Below, piece after piece: positions 53,143-62,417 of a stretch of DNA of 64,000 nucleotides. The translations under genes were made by a program, and so were the position numbers. The DNA is from Pyrobaculum oguniense TE7. Lineage in GTDB: Archaea; Thermoproteota; Thermoprotei; Thermoproteales; Thermoproteaceae. Every line of letters begins with the position of its first letter. Positions within the stretch are counted from its first letter, which is position 1. The stretch is from positions 2,203,233-2,267,232 of the forward strand of contig CP003316.1 in the NCBI GenBank assembly GCA_000247545.1, in the 5' to 3' direction. The notes under the pieces are model-generated. The model worked only from the letters and a program-made list of their open reading frames with translations. It was not told where the DNA came from and did not search any database.

Positions 53143-54252
53143 TTATGTGGGCTTGTAAATGCATGCGGGGTCCTCGGCTAGGGGGTCTTTGTAATACGCG
53201 AAGGCCCTGGCGCGGGATCCGCCGCAGATGTCTTTGTACCTACATACGCCGCATCTCCCACCGAACTCCCCCCTGCGCATTTTCTGGAGGAGTGGGTGGT
53301 TGCGGTATATCTCCACTAGGCTCTGCCTCCGCACGTTGCCGAGGGGGTAGGGCAAAAAGCCTGAGGGGTGCACCGTACCGTCGTAGGCGACGAATATGAT
53401 GCCGAACCCGTCCCTAGTCGGCACAATTGTGGGGTCGACGCCGCGGGTAGGCGGCCCCAGGAGCTTTCTCAGCCTATCCACAAGCTGGAGGTGGAGGGGG
53501 TGGTCGTAGACCCTGCCTTCCATCCTCTCCAGCTTTGCTCTCCTATAGAACGGGGCCTCAACGGTCCTGACTTGGAAGCCGTATGTCGACACGTCTACTA
53601 GGAACTGCACCGCCGCCTCGTACTCCTCCGGCGTGATGTCCAGCTCCTCCCTTGCCCGGCCCGTGACTATCAGGAAGAACACCTCCCAGATCTTGACGCC
53701 GAGGTTTTTGAGGAGGTATGCCACGTCTGGGAGCTCGCCTAACGATTTCTTCCAGACGACGGTGTTTACCTGAACGGGGAGCCCTATCTCCACGGCGGTT
53801 TTTATCGCCGTGACTGTCTCCTTGTAACTCCCGGGGACGCCTCTAAGCTCGTCGTGAGTCTCCGGGAACGCCCCGTCTAGGCTGATGGAGACGGACTTAA
53901 CCCCAGCTTGTTTCATCTCCTTCATCACCTCTGGCGTCAAGTTGGGCGACACGGCGGGCGCCAGCGATACAGGTACTGACAACGAGTTGGCGTAGTCCAC
54001 CAGCTCGAAGAGGTCGGCTCTCATTAGGGGGTCTCCCCCCGTGATGATCAGAAGGGGTTTGGGGTCGCCGAATTGGGCCACCTGCTCTATAAGCCGCTTC
54101 CCCTCCTGGGTAGTGAGTTCGCCCGGAAGCGGCTTGAGTATGGCGTCGGCTCGGCAATGCTTGCAGGCCAAGGGACAGGCCTTTGTGGACTCCCAAAAGA
54201 CCAGTAGCGGCGCCTCGTGGAATCTGCGGATTAATTCCTGTACGTTCCTCAC
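53143..54252 (-). CDS. Radical SAM heme-synthesis enzyme (AhbC/AhbD/NirJ family)
   Basis: This 369-residue protein has the radical SAM motif TKACPLACKHCRADAIL near residue 25, GGDPLMRADLFELVDYAN, and the SPASM-like C-terminus GRCGVCRYKDICGGSRARAFA with DPACIY. These match enzymes that convert didecarboxysiroheme to Fe-coproporphyrin (AhbC) or Fe-coproporphyrin to heme (AhbD), and NirJ of heme d1 synthesis. Which step it performs cannot be told from sequence alone; a second radical SAM of this family is not in the window. The start lies three bases after the hemL stop. Confidence 0.88.
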   Translation of the reverse strand: MRNVQELIRRFHEAPLLVFWESTKACPLACKHCRADAILKPLPGELTTQEGKRLIEQVAQFGDPKPLLIITGGDPLMRADLFELVDYANSLSVPVSLAPAVSPNLTPEVMKEMKQAGVKSVSISLDGAFPETHDELRGVPGSYKETVTAIKTAVEIGLPVQVNTVVWKKSLGELPDVAYLLKNLGVKIWEVFFLIVTGRAREELDITPEEYEAAVQFLVDVSTYGFQVRTVEAPFYRRAKLERMEGRVYDHPLHLQLVDRLRKLLGPPTRGVDPTIVPTRDGFGIIFVAYDGTVHPSGFLPYPLGNVRRQSLVEIYRNHPLLQKMRRGEFGGRCGVCRYKDICGGSRARAFAYYKDPLAEDPACIYKPT

Positions 54253-54255
54253 GGA

Positions 54256-55527
54256 CTACCCGATTTCCGTCTTTAATTGTTGAAAGGCCTTCTCCAGTGC
54301 GGCGAGGGTCTCCTCGACCACCTCTCTGGTGTGGGTTGCCGATGTGAAGTTCACCTCGAACTGGGAGGGGGTTAGGTAGACGCCGTGTCTAAGCGCGATT
54401 TCGTGGAGTTTTAGGTACATCTTCTCGTTGCTCTCCCTGACGTCTTGGGGGGTCTTCACGTCGCCTTTCTTGAAGTAGAACTGGAACATGGAGGATATCT
54501 GCTTCACGACCACGTCAAAGCCGAGCCTCCCGGCGATGTCCTCTATGCCCTTGGCAAGCCTCCCCGCCGCCTCGTCGGCTATGCGGTAGGGCTCGCCGGT
54601 TTCCAGTTCTTTCAACACGGCGAGGCCGGCCGCCACTGAGACGGGGTGGGCGTTGTACGTGCCTGCGTTGTACACGGGGCCGCTGGGCGCGATTAAGTCC
54701 ATCACCTCTGCCCTTCCGCCGAATATACCGATGGGGAAGCCTCCGCCCACGACCTTGCCCAGGGTGGTGAGGTCTGGCCTTATGCCGAAGCGGCCTTGGG
54801 CACCGCCGAGGCCCAGCCTAAAGCCCGTAATTACTTCGTCGAATATCAGGAGGGCCCCCACGCGTTTGGTCTCCTCCCTCAGCGCCTTAAGAAACTCCGC
54901 GTCGGGTATTATGAGGCCGTAGTTCCCCGCCACCGGCTCCGCAATCACCGCCGCTAGTCTGTCCCCCACTTCCCTTACAGCCTTGAGGAATGCGTCTACG
55001 TCGTTGTAAGGCGCCACTACCGTCAGCTTGACTACGTCTTGCGGCACGCCGGCGCTTGTGGGTATGCCCCAAGTCGCCGCCCCGGAGCCGGCCTTGACCA
55101 AAACATAGTCGTGGGAGCCGTGGAAGTTTCCGTCGAATTTAATTATCACGTCGCGCTTCGTGTAGCCCCGGGCGAGCCTTATGGCGTTCATCGTGGCCTC
55201 GGTTCCGGTATTCACTATCCGCATCTTCTCCACAGAGGGCATGTGCCGCCTTATGGCCTCGGCGAATTCCACCTCCTGCTCGGTGAGCAGGGCGTATATC
55301 CAGCCCCTCTCCAGCTGCTCCTCCACGGCCCTTTTCACCCGGGGGTGGGCGTGGCCGAGGATAATGGCGCCGAACGCCATGCAGTAGTCCACAAGCCTCC
55401 CGCGGTCGGTGTATAGATAGGGCCCAGAGGCGGCCTTTGCCACAAGCGGCGAGGGGAGATGTTTAAGCGCCCTGGCGGGGGAGTTCACCCCGCCTGGGAA
55501 CACCTGCCTCGCTCTTTCAAAAAGCAT
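54256..55527 (-). CDS. hemL: Glutamate-1-semialdehyde aminotransferase
   Basis: HemL converts glutamate semialdehyde to 5-aminolevulinate with PLP. The 423-residue protein begins MLFERARQVFPGGVNSPARA, and contains GTEATMNAIRLARGYT, FDEVITGFRLGLGGAQG and the PLP lysine in TTLGKVVGGGFPIG. ATG 55527 is about 22 bases after TTTTTATAAC; a frame extending to 55719 has no support. It shares the minus strand with the radical SAM gene downstream. Confidence 0.96.
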   Translation of the reverse strand: MLFERARQVFPGGVNSPARALKHLPSPLVAKAASGPYLYTDRGRLVDYCMAFGAIILGHAHPRVKRAVEEQLERGWIYALLTEQEVEFAEAIRRHMPSVEKMRIVNTGTEATMNAIRLARGYTKRDVIIKFDGNFHGSHDYVLVKAGSGAATWGIPTSAGVPQDVVKLTVVAPYNDVDAFLKAVREVGDRLAAVIAEPVAGNYGLIIPDAEFLKALREETKRVGALLIFDEVITGFRLGLGGAQGRFGIRPDLTTLGKVVGGGFPIGIFGGRAEVMDLIAPSGPVYNAGTYNAHPVSVAAGLAVLKELETGEPYRIADEAAGRLAKGIEDIAGRLGFDVVVKQISSMFQFYFKKGDVKTPQDVRESNEKMYLKLHEIALRHGVYLTPSQFEVNFTSATHTREVVEETLAALEKAFQQLKTEIG

Positions 55528-55598
55528 GAGGAAGGGGGACGCTCCCGTTATAAAAATTTGTTTTAAGAGATAGGCTGGACAACGGGGGTCTCGCCGAG

Positions 55599-56402
55599 TT
55601 ACCTCTCCAGTATTTTGACCACTTTGTTCAGCTTGTCGCGGCTCACCAATGCGATTACACCGCGTTTGTCCACCTTGGGCAAGGCGCACGCGTCGATTAC
55701 GTGGCGCCCGCCGAGCCACGCCTCGCCTATCCTGGTCACGTTTATGATAGTGATCGCCTCGGGCAGGCGTAGGGGTTTAATAGTCCTATTCTCGACGAAG
55801 AAGTTCACCTCCACTCTCTTATCTATCACAACTCTCAGCGGCTTTACGTCGGGGCCGTAGTATGTCCCGTTGCAGAAGGGTATGGCAAAGGCTGAGTAAG
55901 TAAGGGGCATGTCGAACCTATACTCTATGAGCCGGATTTGTATTTCAGGTAGCGTGTCGTTTAGCTCTCTGCCTTTCTCCAGCAGTGTCCAGAAGGCGTC
56001 TTCTACGTTGTCCGTAGTGTAGTTGAAAATCACCTTGCCCCTCAGCCTAATCTCCACGACGATTTTCCCGTCTTTTCTGTAGATGCGGTATGCGAATGGG
56101 TGCGTTGTCTTTTGTCTCTCGCCCCGCTCGTTCACTACAACAGACAAGGGGCCTTCTTCATCTCTTCCTATACCCCACTCCTCCAAGGCCTTGTTTATTT
56201 CGCCTCTCTGCTTCTTTAGGGCGAGGCCCGCGTCCCCGAACCAGCTGGACCATTGGGCCTCCTTCTTCACCTCTTCCAGCGCCTTGTCTATGCTTCCGGC
56301 GAGGTGGGGCGGGAAGTGGGCAATTACTAAGTACCTATCTGCCTTGGCTTGGGAGGCGAAGGACGTGAAGGCAAGTCCTATAAAAGCGGCCGCAGTCTTC
56401 AC
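55599..56402 (-). CDS. Secreted hypothetical protein
   Basis: This 267-residue protein has an N-terminal hydrophobic signal with AFIGLAFTSFASQAKA and a likely cleavage before DRYLV. The rest is a mixed domain with repeated strands (IYRKDGKIVVEIRLRG) and several N-x-T/S sites (NYT, NDT, NGT, NRT, NVT) suited to glycosylation. I know no family. GTG 56402 is the start, about 26 bases after a TTTTTAAAA-type box, so a short leader exists. It is divergent from cobA. Confidence 0.65.
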   Translation of the reverse strand: MKTAAAFIGLAFTSFASQAKADRYLVIAHFPPHLAGSIDKALEEVKKEAQWSSWFGDAGLALKKQRGEINKALEEWGIGRDEEGPLSVVVNERGERQKTTHPFAYRIYRKDGKIVVEIRLRGKVIFNYTTDNVEDAFWTLLEKGRELNDTLPEIQIRLIEYRFDMPLTYSAFAIPFCNGTYYGPDVKPLRVVIDKRVEVNFFVENRTIKPLRLPEAITIINVTRIGEAWLGGRHVIDACALPKVDKRGVIALVSRDKLNKVVKILER

Positions 56403-56474
56403 CTTTCAGGAGCTCGCACACATCAGCACAGGTGGTGTATGCCATTGTTTTTAAACAGTGTGGAGGAGGTGGAC

Positions 56475-57212
56475 GTGGGCGTTGTGTATATCGTGGGGGC
56501 TGGCCCCGGCGATCCTGAACTTATAACTGTGAAAGGGTTAAGGCTAATAGAAAGGGCCGACGTGATTCTCCACGACCGCCTTGTTTCGAGGGAGCTTCTA
56601 AGATTTGCCAAGCCTGGCGCCTTGATTATAGACGTGGGGAAGAGCCCAGGCGGGGCCGGGCCAACACAGGAGGAGATTAACCACATGCTTCTCTCATATG
56701 CGGCTAAGTACGACGTCGTTGTGAGGCTCCACGGCGGCGACCCCCTCGTCTTTGGGCGTGGGTTTGAAGAGTGTCTATACCTAGCAGAAAGGGGGGTTCC
56801 ATGCGAGATCGTGCCGGGGGTGACCAGCGGATTGGCGGCCCCAGCCAAGTATTACATACCCCCAGTCCTTAGGGGAGTGGCCAGCTCTGTCGCGTTGGTC
56901 ACGGGTCGGGAGGATCCCGCAAAGGGTGTCCGCCAGGTGGATTTCAAGAAGCTCGCCGCTGCGGTAGATACGATAATAATATACATGGGGGCATCGGCGG
57001 CCGGGGATATAGCCGGTGATCTACTCGCCGGGGGTCTTCCTGCAGACACGCCGGTGGCAGTTATAAAGTCGGCGTTCTTCCCAGACGAGGAGTTTAAAGT
57101 AATCAAGCTCGGCGATCTCGGCCCCGTGCCTAACCCCAGCATTATCGTAGTGGGCAGAGTCGTGGAAAGGGGGCTACACCTACGGCGGCTAAGGGGCGTA
57201 GCGCTACCTTAA
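56475..57212 (+). CDS. cobA: Uroporphyrinogen-III C-methyltransferase
   Basis: CobA/SUMT methylates uroporphyrinogen III twice with SAM to give precorrin-2. The 245-residue protein has VYIVGAGPGDPELITVKG, RADVILHDRL, the VVRLHGGDPLVFGRG motif and EIVPGVTSGLAAPA, all family hallmarks. GTG 56475 is about 22 bases after TTTTTAAA; GTG 56469 and a longer frame to 56349 are alternatives. A single-domain enzyme, not fused to HemD or CysG. Confidence 0.94.
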   Translation: MGVVYIVGAGPGDPELITVKGLRLIERADVILHDRLVSRELLRFAKPGALIIDVGKSPGGAGPTQEEINHMLLSYAAKYDVVVRLHGGDPLVFGRGFEECLYLAERGVPCEIVPGVTSGLAAPAKYYIPPVLRGVASSVALVTGREDPAKGVRQVDFKKLAAAVDTIIIYMGASAAGDIAGDLLAGGLPADTPVAVIKSAFFPDEEFKVIKLGDLGPVPNPSIIVVGRVVERGLHLRRLRGVALP

Positions 57213-57363
57213 GTCGCCACGAGTTCGTAGTCATCGTGTTGGAAACCGGCGCCTTCCTAACTTTTTGGAATTTACAGAAAGTGGGATGGAAGCCCCGCAT
57301 CACGTACGCGGCTACAGTGTAGTCGCTATCGGATCGTGCACATACTTAATTACGTGTTGAGTA
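57213..57363. other. Spacer between cobA and hemD
   Basis: No gene is seen in these 151 bases. They contain an ACAGAAAG word of the kind found in RNase P RNAs, but without the other conserved parts, so I do not call an RNA. ACTTAATTA at about 57343-57350 is the hemD promoter box. Confidence 0.4.
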
Positions 57364-57996
57364 ATGTCTGTGGATTCCCGGGTAGTAGTGGTGAGGGTAA
57401 AAGACGGCCCGTGTCCGGAGGGGGCTTTCTGCGTGTCGATTGGGAGGGTTGTGCCTAGGAGAGGAGTGGAGGTGCCTGACGGGGACTACCTAGTAGTGAT
57501 GAGCCCAGCTGTGGCCGACGCCGTTGACGTCGCGGCGTTGGCGGGTAGGTTTAGGTGTGTAATTTGTGTTGGCCCCTCCACCGCGGCGAGGGTTGGGAAG
57601 TGCGTGGTGCCGCGTGAATACACGAGCTATGGGATCGCCGAGCTTTTGAAAAGCCTCGCCCCGGGCCGGGTTGTGGTTTTGAGGTCTAGCTCGGGGAACG
57701 AAGTTTTGCGGTCATTAGTGCCTAATGTCGTCGAGGTGGCGGTGTACGACCTCGTAATAGACGAGGAGAGGGTCAGAGAGGTTGCGGGAATTTTAAGCCG
57801 CGCCGAGGCTGTGGTCTTGACGAGCGCAAAAGCGGCGGAGGCCGTGGCGAAATACGTGGATCTAAGTGGGAAAACTGTAGTGGCCATCGGCAGGGTGACT
57901 TCCCAAAAGCTGGCCCAGCTCGGCGTCCTCCACCTAGTGGCTGATGAGGCGACGATTAAAAGTGCAGTTGAGGCGGCGCTTAGGGCGATTGGTTAA
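57364..57996 (+). CDS. hemD: Uroporphyrinogen-III synthase
   Basis: HemD closes hydroxymethylbilane to uroporphyrinogen III with inversion of ring D. The 210-residue protein shows the weakly conserved two-domain pattern: YLVVMSPAVADAVDVAALAG, CVGPSTAARVGKCVVP with YGIAELLKSLAPGRVVVLRS, then VVLTSAKAAEAVAKYVDL and VVAIGRVTSQKLAQLG. ATG 57364 is about 18 bases after the ACTTAATTA box centre; a GTG two codons later fits slightly better. Sequence similarity in this family is low, so the locus supports the call. Confidence 0.85.
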   Translation: MSVDSRVVVVRVKDGPCPEGAFCVSIGRVVPRRGVEVPDGDYLVVMSPAVADAVDVAALAGRFRCVICVGPSTAARVGKCVVPREYTSYGIAELLKSLAPGRVVVLRSSSGNEVLRSLVPNVVEVAVYDLVIDEERVREVAGILSRAEAVVLTSAKAAEAVAKYVDLSGKTVVAIGRVTSQKLAQLGVLHLVADEATIKSAVEAALRAIG

Positions 57997-58022
57997 GTTG
58001 CTTTTAAGCAATAAATATAAAC

Positions 58023-58217
58023 ATGAAGACAAGAGGCGCAATACTTGTTGAAGAGGTCTTACTCCTGCTAGTCGCGATTGCGCTAATCAGCGCTTTCGCC
58101 ATGACCGTAACAGGCGTTGTGCAAAGCGCGGTGGGTCAAATACTGGGCTTCCGCAACGCCACCAACAACATACTCAACGGTCTCGTAGACGCCATTAGGC
58201 AACTAATCGGGGTATAA
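58023..58217 (+). CDS. Type IV pilin-like small protein
   Basis: This 64-residue protein has MKTRG followed by AILVEEVLLLLVAIALISAF, the prepilin pattern of a basic residue and glycine before a hydrophobic helix with glutamates, so cleavage by the archaeal prepilin peptidase after RG is likely. The remainder (VTGVVQSAVGQILGFRNATNN) is small and has one NAT glycosylation site. ATG 58023 follows CTTTTAAGC. It stands between hemD and sirC. Confidence 0.65.
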   Translation: MKTRGAILVEEVLLLLVAIALISAFAMTVTGVVQSAVGQILGFRNATNNILNGLVDAIRQLIGV

Positions 58218-58247
58218 CCCATTTTTAACATACATTTTTTTCCGCAT

Positions 58248-58892
58248 ATGAGAATCCCTCTTTGGGTGGAGGCCTCTAGACTTAAGGTTCTGGTCTTCGG
58301 AGGGGGGCCCGTGGGCGCCAGGAGGGCTAAGTTCTTCTCGGCGGCCGGGGCGAAGGTCAGGGTATTGGCCAAGAAAGTGGTGCCGGAGCTTCAAGTAATA
58401 GGTGTTGAGATTAAGCTCGTAGATCTCTACCAATACGACCCCTCCGACGATATTCGATGGGCCGACGTCGTGGTTGTGGCTGTCGACGACCCCGTCCTCG
58501 CCGAGCAGCTGTTCAGAAAAGCTGAGTCGATGGGGAAGCTCGTAAACGACGCCACAGACGCCTCAAGGACACATGTGGTGGTTCCCTACGAGCGGGTGGT
58601 AGGGGGATTGAGAATAGCCGTCACGAGCGAAGGGGCGGCTGGCACACCAGCCCGCCTTTCGCTAGACGTAATAGAAGGCTGTATCAAAAACAGCTGGATC
58701 CCCCTCTTTTTCCAGATCTACAAACAACTTAAGGCTGAGGCGAAAGAGGCTATAAAAGAGACGAAAAAAAGACTTGCATACTACCAAGCCTTGGTAGAGG
58801 ACGAGGAGTTTCTCGAACTGGTAAAGGCAGGGAGAGCCCAGGAGGCCCTGGCCAGGGGCAGGTCAATAATGTCAAAAATATTAATAGCTTGA
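58248..58892 (+). CDS. sirC: Precorrin-2 dehydrogenase
   Basis: SirC oxidises precorrin-2 to sirohydrochlorin with NAD. The 214-residue protein has VLVFGGGPVGARRAKFFSAAG, RWADVVVVAVDDPVLAEQLF and AVTSEGAAGTPARLSLDVIE, matching the N-terminal part of CysG. It lacks the C-methyltransferase domain, which CobA supplies. ATG 58248 is 22-23 bases from the centre of TTTTTAAC (about 58221-58229). It is six bases from hemB. Confidence 0.92.
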   Translation: MRIPLWVEASRLKVLVFGGGPVGARRAKFFSAAGAKVRVLAKKVVPELQVIGVEIKLVDLYQYDPSDDIRWADVVVVAVDDPVLAEQLFRKAESMGKLVNDATDASRTHVVVPYERVVGGLRIAVTSEGAAGTPARLSLDVIEGCIKNSWIPLFFQIYKQLKAEAKEAIKETKKRLAYYQALVEDEEFLELVKAGRAQEALARGRSIMSKILIA

Positions 58893-58898
58893 GTCACC

Positions 58899-59915
58899 AT
58901 GCATGTGCGGTTCCCCCAGCACAGGCCTAGGCGTCTCAGAGCCACCAAGCTGATTAGAGACGCCGTGGCTGAGACATCGCTAGACCCCGGCGACTTCATA
59001 TACCCCATTTTTGTCAAGCCTTCTGGCGAGAAGGAGCAAATACCCTCCATGCCCGGCCAGTACAGGTGGCCTGTGGGGGACGAATTGACAAGGCACGTGG
59101 AGGAGGCCCTCGCCTTGGGCGTGAACAAGGTGATTCTCTTCGGGGTGGTGCCCGACGAGCTGAAAGACCCGGCTGGGTCCCTGGGCTACGACCCACACGG
59201 CGTGGTGCCGAACGCCATCCGGTTGCTGAAACAGACCTTCGGCGACAAGTTGCTTGTGTTTGCCGATGTCTGTCTCTGCGAGTACACAGATCACGGCCAC
59301 TGCGGCGTTGTGAGGGAGAGGAGGGGGAGGTGGTATGTGGACAACGACGAGACTATAAAGCTGTACGCAAAAGAGGCAGTGGCCTACGCCGATGCCGGTG
59401 CGGATTTTGTAGCGCCAAGCGGAATGATGGACGGACAAGTGGCGGAGATAAGAAAGGCGCTGGACTCACATGGGTTTCACGACGTTGGGATTATGGCATA
59501 TAGCGCCAAGTACGCCTCGGCGTTTTACGGGCCTTTCAGAGTGGCCGCCGCCTCAGCGCCTAAATTCGGCGATAGGAGGACATACCAGATGGACCCCAGA
59601 AACGCCTACGAGGCCGTCAAGGAGGTCATGCTCGACTTAGAGGAGGGCGCAGACATAGTCATGGTGAAGCCAGCGCTGGCCTACCTCGACGTAATCCGCA
59701 TCGTGAAGACGCAACTCCCGTGGGCCCCCCTCGCCGCCTACAACGTGTCGGGGGAGTACTCCATGGTCAAAGCCGCCGCCTCCCTCGGCTACGTAGACGA
59801 ACGCGTCGTCACGTTGGAGATTTTAACAGCGATAAAGAGGGCAGGTGCTCAGCTAATCCTCACCTACCACGCCCTCGAAGCCGCCAGGTGGTTGAAAGAG
59901 GGCGTGCCGTTTTAA
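58899..59915 (+). CDS. hemB: 5-Aminolevulinate dehydratase
   Basis: HemB joins two 5-aminolevulinates into porphobilinogen. The 338-residue protein has the zinc-ligand cysteines in ADVCLCEYTDHGHCGVV, the Schiff-base lysine region MAYSAKYASAFYGPFR and IVMVKPALAYLDVI. It contains the usual PSGMMDGQVAEIRKALDSHG. ATG 58899 is six bases after sirC, in the same operon. Confidence 0.97.
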   Translation: MHVRFPQHRPRRLRATKLIRDAVAETSLDPGDFIYPIFVKPSGEKEQIPSMPGQYRWPVGDELTRHVEEALALGVNKVILFGVVPDELKDPAGSLGYDPHGVVPNAIRLLKQTFGDKLLVFADVCLCEYTDHGHCGVVRERRGRWYVDNDETIKLYAKEAVAYADAGADFVAPSGMMDGQVAEIRKALDSHGFHDVGIMAYSAKYASAFYGPFRVAAASAPKFGDRRTYQMDPRNAYEAVKEVMLDLEEGADIVMVKPALAYLDVIRIVKTQLPWAPLAAYNVSGEYSMVKAAASLGYVDERVVTLEILTAIKRAGAQLILTYHALEAARWLKEGVPF

Positions 59916-60045
59916 CAAGACCAGCATCACGACGACAGCCGCTAGAGGTTCGCGGAGGTCAAGCGCCGATACCGTCGTAGTTATAGACGAATTGAGACAA
60001 GCGTCTACAAGGCGTTGGCATAGTGGTAAGCAACTACAACAAATC
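59916..60045. other. 130-base gap with repeated word
   Basis: No gene is recognised. GCTAGAGGTTCGC at about 59940 matches GCTAGAGGTACGC at about 20219 with one mismatch, possibly a relic of a shared repeat. Confidence 0.3.
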
Positions 60046-60513
60046 TCAGCCGCGGCCCTGGATCAATGCCAGCAACTTACCGCGGAGCTCTCTTGCCGAC
60101 TCTGCGAGGATCCTCACGTCGTACTCGTCGAGGTGTCCTTCGTAGAAGTTCTGATGTAGTTGCTCAACCTCGGCGAACAGTCTTATGTACGTAGCATCGC
60201 CCGTCTCTTGGGCAATACGCCTCAGGGCCGCCCAGATAAGTCTGTGAGCATCGTGGCGCCACCCCCTCCTCTCCGCCACTGCCTTAACAGCCTGCACGAC
60301 AGAGTTCCATATCTTCTCACCAGCTTGCCTATAGTCGCCTTTATCCAAAAGCCGGATCCCCTCTTCCCAAAACCAGTCGGATGACTCGACGTAGAAAGCC
60401 GTGCGGTCCTCTGGGTCTAGCTCCCGCCCGAGAAGCTCCACCAGATACGCTACTAAATCTCCGCCGCCTGATTTCCTCTCAAGCACTTCAAGAACAAACT
60501 TAGGCAACTCCAC
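60046..60513 (-). CDS. paREP1 family protein
   Basis: This 155-residue protein belongs to the paREP1 family of Pyrobaculum, which has a HEPN-like helical look. It starts VELPKFVLEVLERKSGGG, with SSDWFWEEGIRLLDKGDYRQ, AGEKIWNSVVQAVKAVAERRG and AEVEQLHQNFYEGHLDEYD. GTG 60513 is 22 bases from the centre of TTTTTAAG at 60531-60538. The function of the family is not established; HEPN relatives often act in toxin or RNA-processing systems. Confidence 0.85.
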   Translation of the reverse strand: MELPKFVLEVLERKSGGGDLVAYLVELLGRELDPEDRTAFYVESSDWFWEEGIRLLDKGDYRQAGEKIWNSVVQAVKAVAERRGWRHDAHRLIWAALRRIAQETGDATYIRLFAEVEQLHQNFYEGHLDEYDVRILAESARELRGKLLALIQGRG

Positions 60514-60950
60514 ATCTTTACATAACATCCTTAAAAATCTGTGAATGCGTGATACGACGCCTCTAACCCCCAACAGAAGCGACCCCTCACAAAGACCGAC
60601 GTTGGGGCTGGCGTCTATAACGTTGATTACGCCAATAAGACCTACTAAAGACAAATACTTCGCCACAAGCCTTGCTGTCCCTCCTCTATTGAGTCGCCTT
60701 TTAGATGCGTAACAAGCACATCGGTCCACTCGTCGTCCAGCACCGCAGTATCTCGAGTATCCCCATCACGTCCCAAACAAGGGAGCTCCCCTTTCGCTAC
60801 GCACCTCACACGCCACTATAATCCACGACCTGCAAGCTTCTATTTGCTAAATCTTCTTTCCCACCTCGATATCCCCATCATACGTTACTACATCCCCTAA
60901 GGGTAAAAGAAAGTGGGGACTTTGGATGTGGCAAAGAGGGGGAAAATTGT
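60514..60950. other. Region upstream of paREP1 without a gene
   Basis: The long minus-strand frame continues to 60729 but its sequence (basic, cysteine-containing, no domain) does not look coding. Bases 60730-60950 hold only A/T- and purine-rich stretches near 60900-60920 after the secreted-protein gene stop. I see no RNA motif. Confidence 0.45.
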
Positions 60951-62417
60951 TTATCTAAATTCGACGTATACAAATGGGAGATCCACCTTGCCGCAACTCG
61001 GTATCTCCACCTTGGCCTGCGTGGTGTAGAAGTAGGCGGAGAACTGCACTCCCTGCGGAGCGTCAAACCTCACGTGACCTAGAACCACGAGGGTGCTGGT
61101 GCCTCCGGTCCATGCAACATCAATTCCAATCATCTCCAACACCTCTGTATACCTCTCAGAAATAACTTTCCCAACCTTTGTTGCATAATATTTTATCAAC
61201 TTGCCCAGATCTGTCCCAGCACCTACATCCGGCGCGGTGATCGAGCCGGGGCATTCCTGGTAGAACCAGCCGGCTAGATCGGTCGTTTCGATTTTATACT
61301 GGGGCTCTGACGAGCCCGTGCCGCTATAAGATCCATATTTTATAGTTGTAGTCCCCGCAATCTCAGCCTCTGGCATGCCAGTGACGTCTGCAACGTCCAT
61401 GACTATTTTATTGCCGCTAGTCAACACATTGGTCGGATACACCCTGTAGAGCCAATCCTCGTCTAGTATGAGACAGCCGCTTACATCGCTTGCGTAGTAC
61501 ACGATTTTGTAGATCTCGTATCTTCCCCATGTGTAGATCGAGATGGCCTTAACTTTGCCTTTGGGAGGTATTGTGGAACTGGCCACACCGGCGTATTGGG
61601 CGCCTAAGCTGTAGGAGTAGGGCTCTATCCTAAAGTTTACATTTACCAAATCTCTTATATCTTCTTGTAGAGCGACGCCGAAGCTGAACCTCTTTTCGTA
61701 CACTGGAACAAGGCCCATGCTGAACGTGCCGCTAACATCCGCGTTGTTCTTAACGCGCATTAGCGGGGTCGTAATCCACCCTCCCTGGAACTCATCCTCC
61801 TTAAACATCTGCGCTTCGGGACACGCCGCCAAGCTCAGCGGGCCCCGCCCTTTGTCTTGCCTCTTTATCTTACCCTTCACCTTTGCCCTTATTTCGTAGT
61901 CCAGCCCGGAGTCCAGCGCCTTGGCCACCTCTCTCGGGTCCACCACAGCAGTGGCTATGGCCACGTCTGTCCCGTTGACGACCACTAGCATCACGCCGAT
62001 TTTATGTACCCTGTGAGAAGTCCAGTTCCTTATTATCTCCACTGCGTACCCAGGCGCGACGCCCCTACCCATGGACACCGGCGCTGGCTTAATCAACGAG
62101 GGCATCGTGTAATTCTGCGGAGCCGCCGGTAGCACAAACACAGAGCCGTTTATAGGCCCGAGGTCGTCCTCAACATACAGCCTTATAAAGCCGCGGCGGG
62201 TCTCGCCGTTGTCCGCACGCGGCGCTGGGACGGTGTCGGAAGGGGACACCCAACCTTCATGCCCTTCCGAAATCGAAGATCTGTTCGCCGTCGCTTTGGT
62301 ATCCATCAAAGGCGGCTTTACCTGAGGAGTCTGGCTTATCGTAATATGGAGTAAGGTTATCGCAATCGCAACGGCGAACGTGGCGAGCATTATGTGTTTG
62401 ATTCTTAACTTCTGCAT
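60951..62417 (-). CDS. Large secreted/surface hypothetical protein
   Basis: This 488-residue protein has an N-terminal membrane or signal segment (IMLATFAVAIAITLLHITIS). A serine/threonine/proline-rich linker follows, then a long strand-rich extracellular domain ending KVDLPFVYVEFR. Many N-x-S/T sites are present (NRSS, NGS, NYT, NWT, NGT). No recognised domain. It may be an envelope protein. It lies between paREP1 and the siroheme decarboxylase, with its A/T promoter (TTTTTAAACC-like) at about 62432. Confidence 0.75.
   Translation of the reverse strand: MQKLRIKHIMLATFAVAIAITLLHITISQTPQVKPPLMDTKATANRSSISEGHEGWVSPSDTVPAPRADNGETRRGFIRLYVEDDLGPINGSVFVLPAAPQNYTMPSLIKPAPVSMGRGVAPGYAVEIIRNWTSHRVHKIGVMLVVVNGTDVAIATAVVDPREVAKALDSGLDYEIRAKVKGKIKRQDKGRGPLSLAACPEAQMFKEDEFQGGWITTPLMRVKNNADVSGTFSMGLVPVYEKRFSFGVALQEDIRDLVNVNFRIEPYSYSLGAQYAGVASSTIPPKGKVKAISIYTWGRYEIYKIVYYASDVSGCLILDEDWLYRVYPTNVLTSGNKIVMDVADVTGMPEAEIAGTTTIKYGSYSGTGSSEPQYKIETTDLAGWFYQECPGSITAPDVGAGTDLGKLIKYYATKVGKVISERYTEVLEMIGIDVAWTGGTSTLVVLGHVRFDAPQGVQFSAYFYTTQAKVEIPSCGKVDLPFVYVEFR

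Noticed and set aside
55528-55719. 64-residue N-terminal extension of HemL
   Set aside because: It passes beyond a good TATA box and adds sequence unlike any HemL; the family start MLFERARQVFPGG fits ATG 55527.
57213-57363. RNase P RNA candidate based on ACAGAAA
   Set aside because: Only this one motif is present; the other conserved parts and a folding pattern could not be found by eye.
60514-60729. N-terminal extension of the paREP1 gene
   Set aside because: It has no domain and the TATA box at 60531-60538 points to GTG 60513, the usual start of the family.
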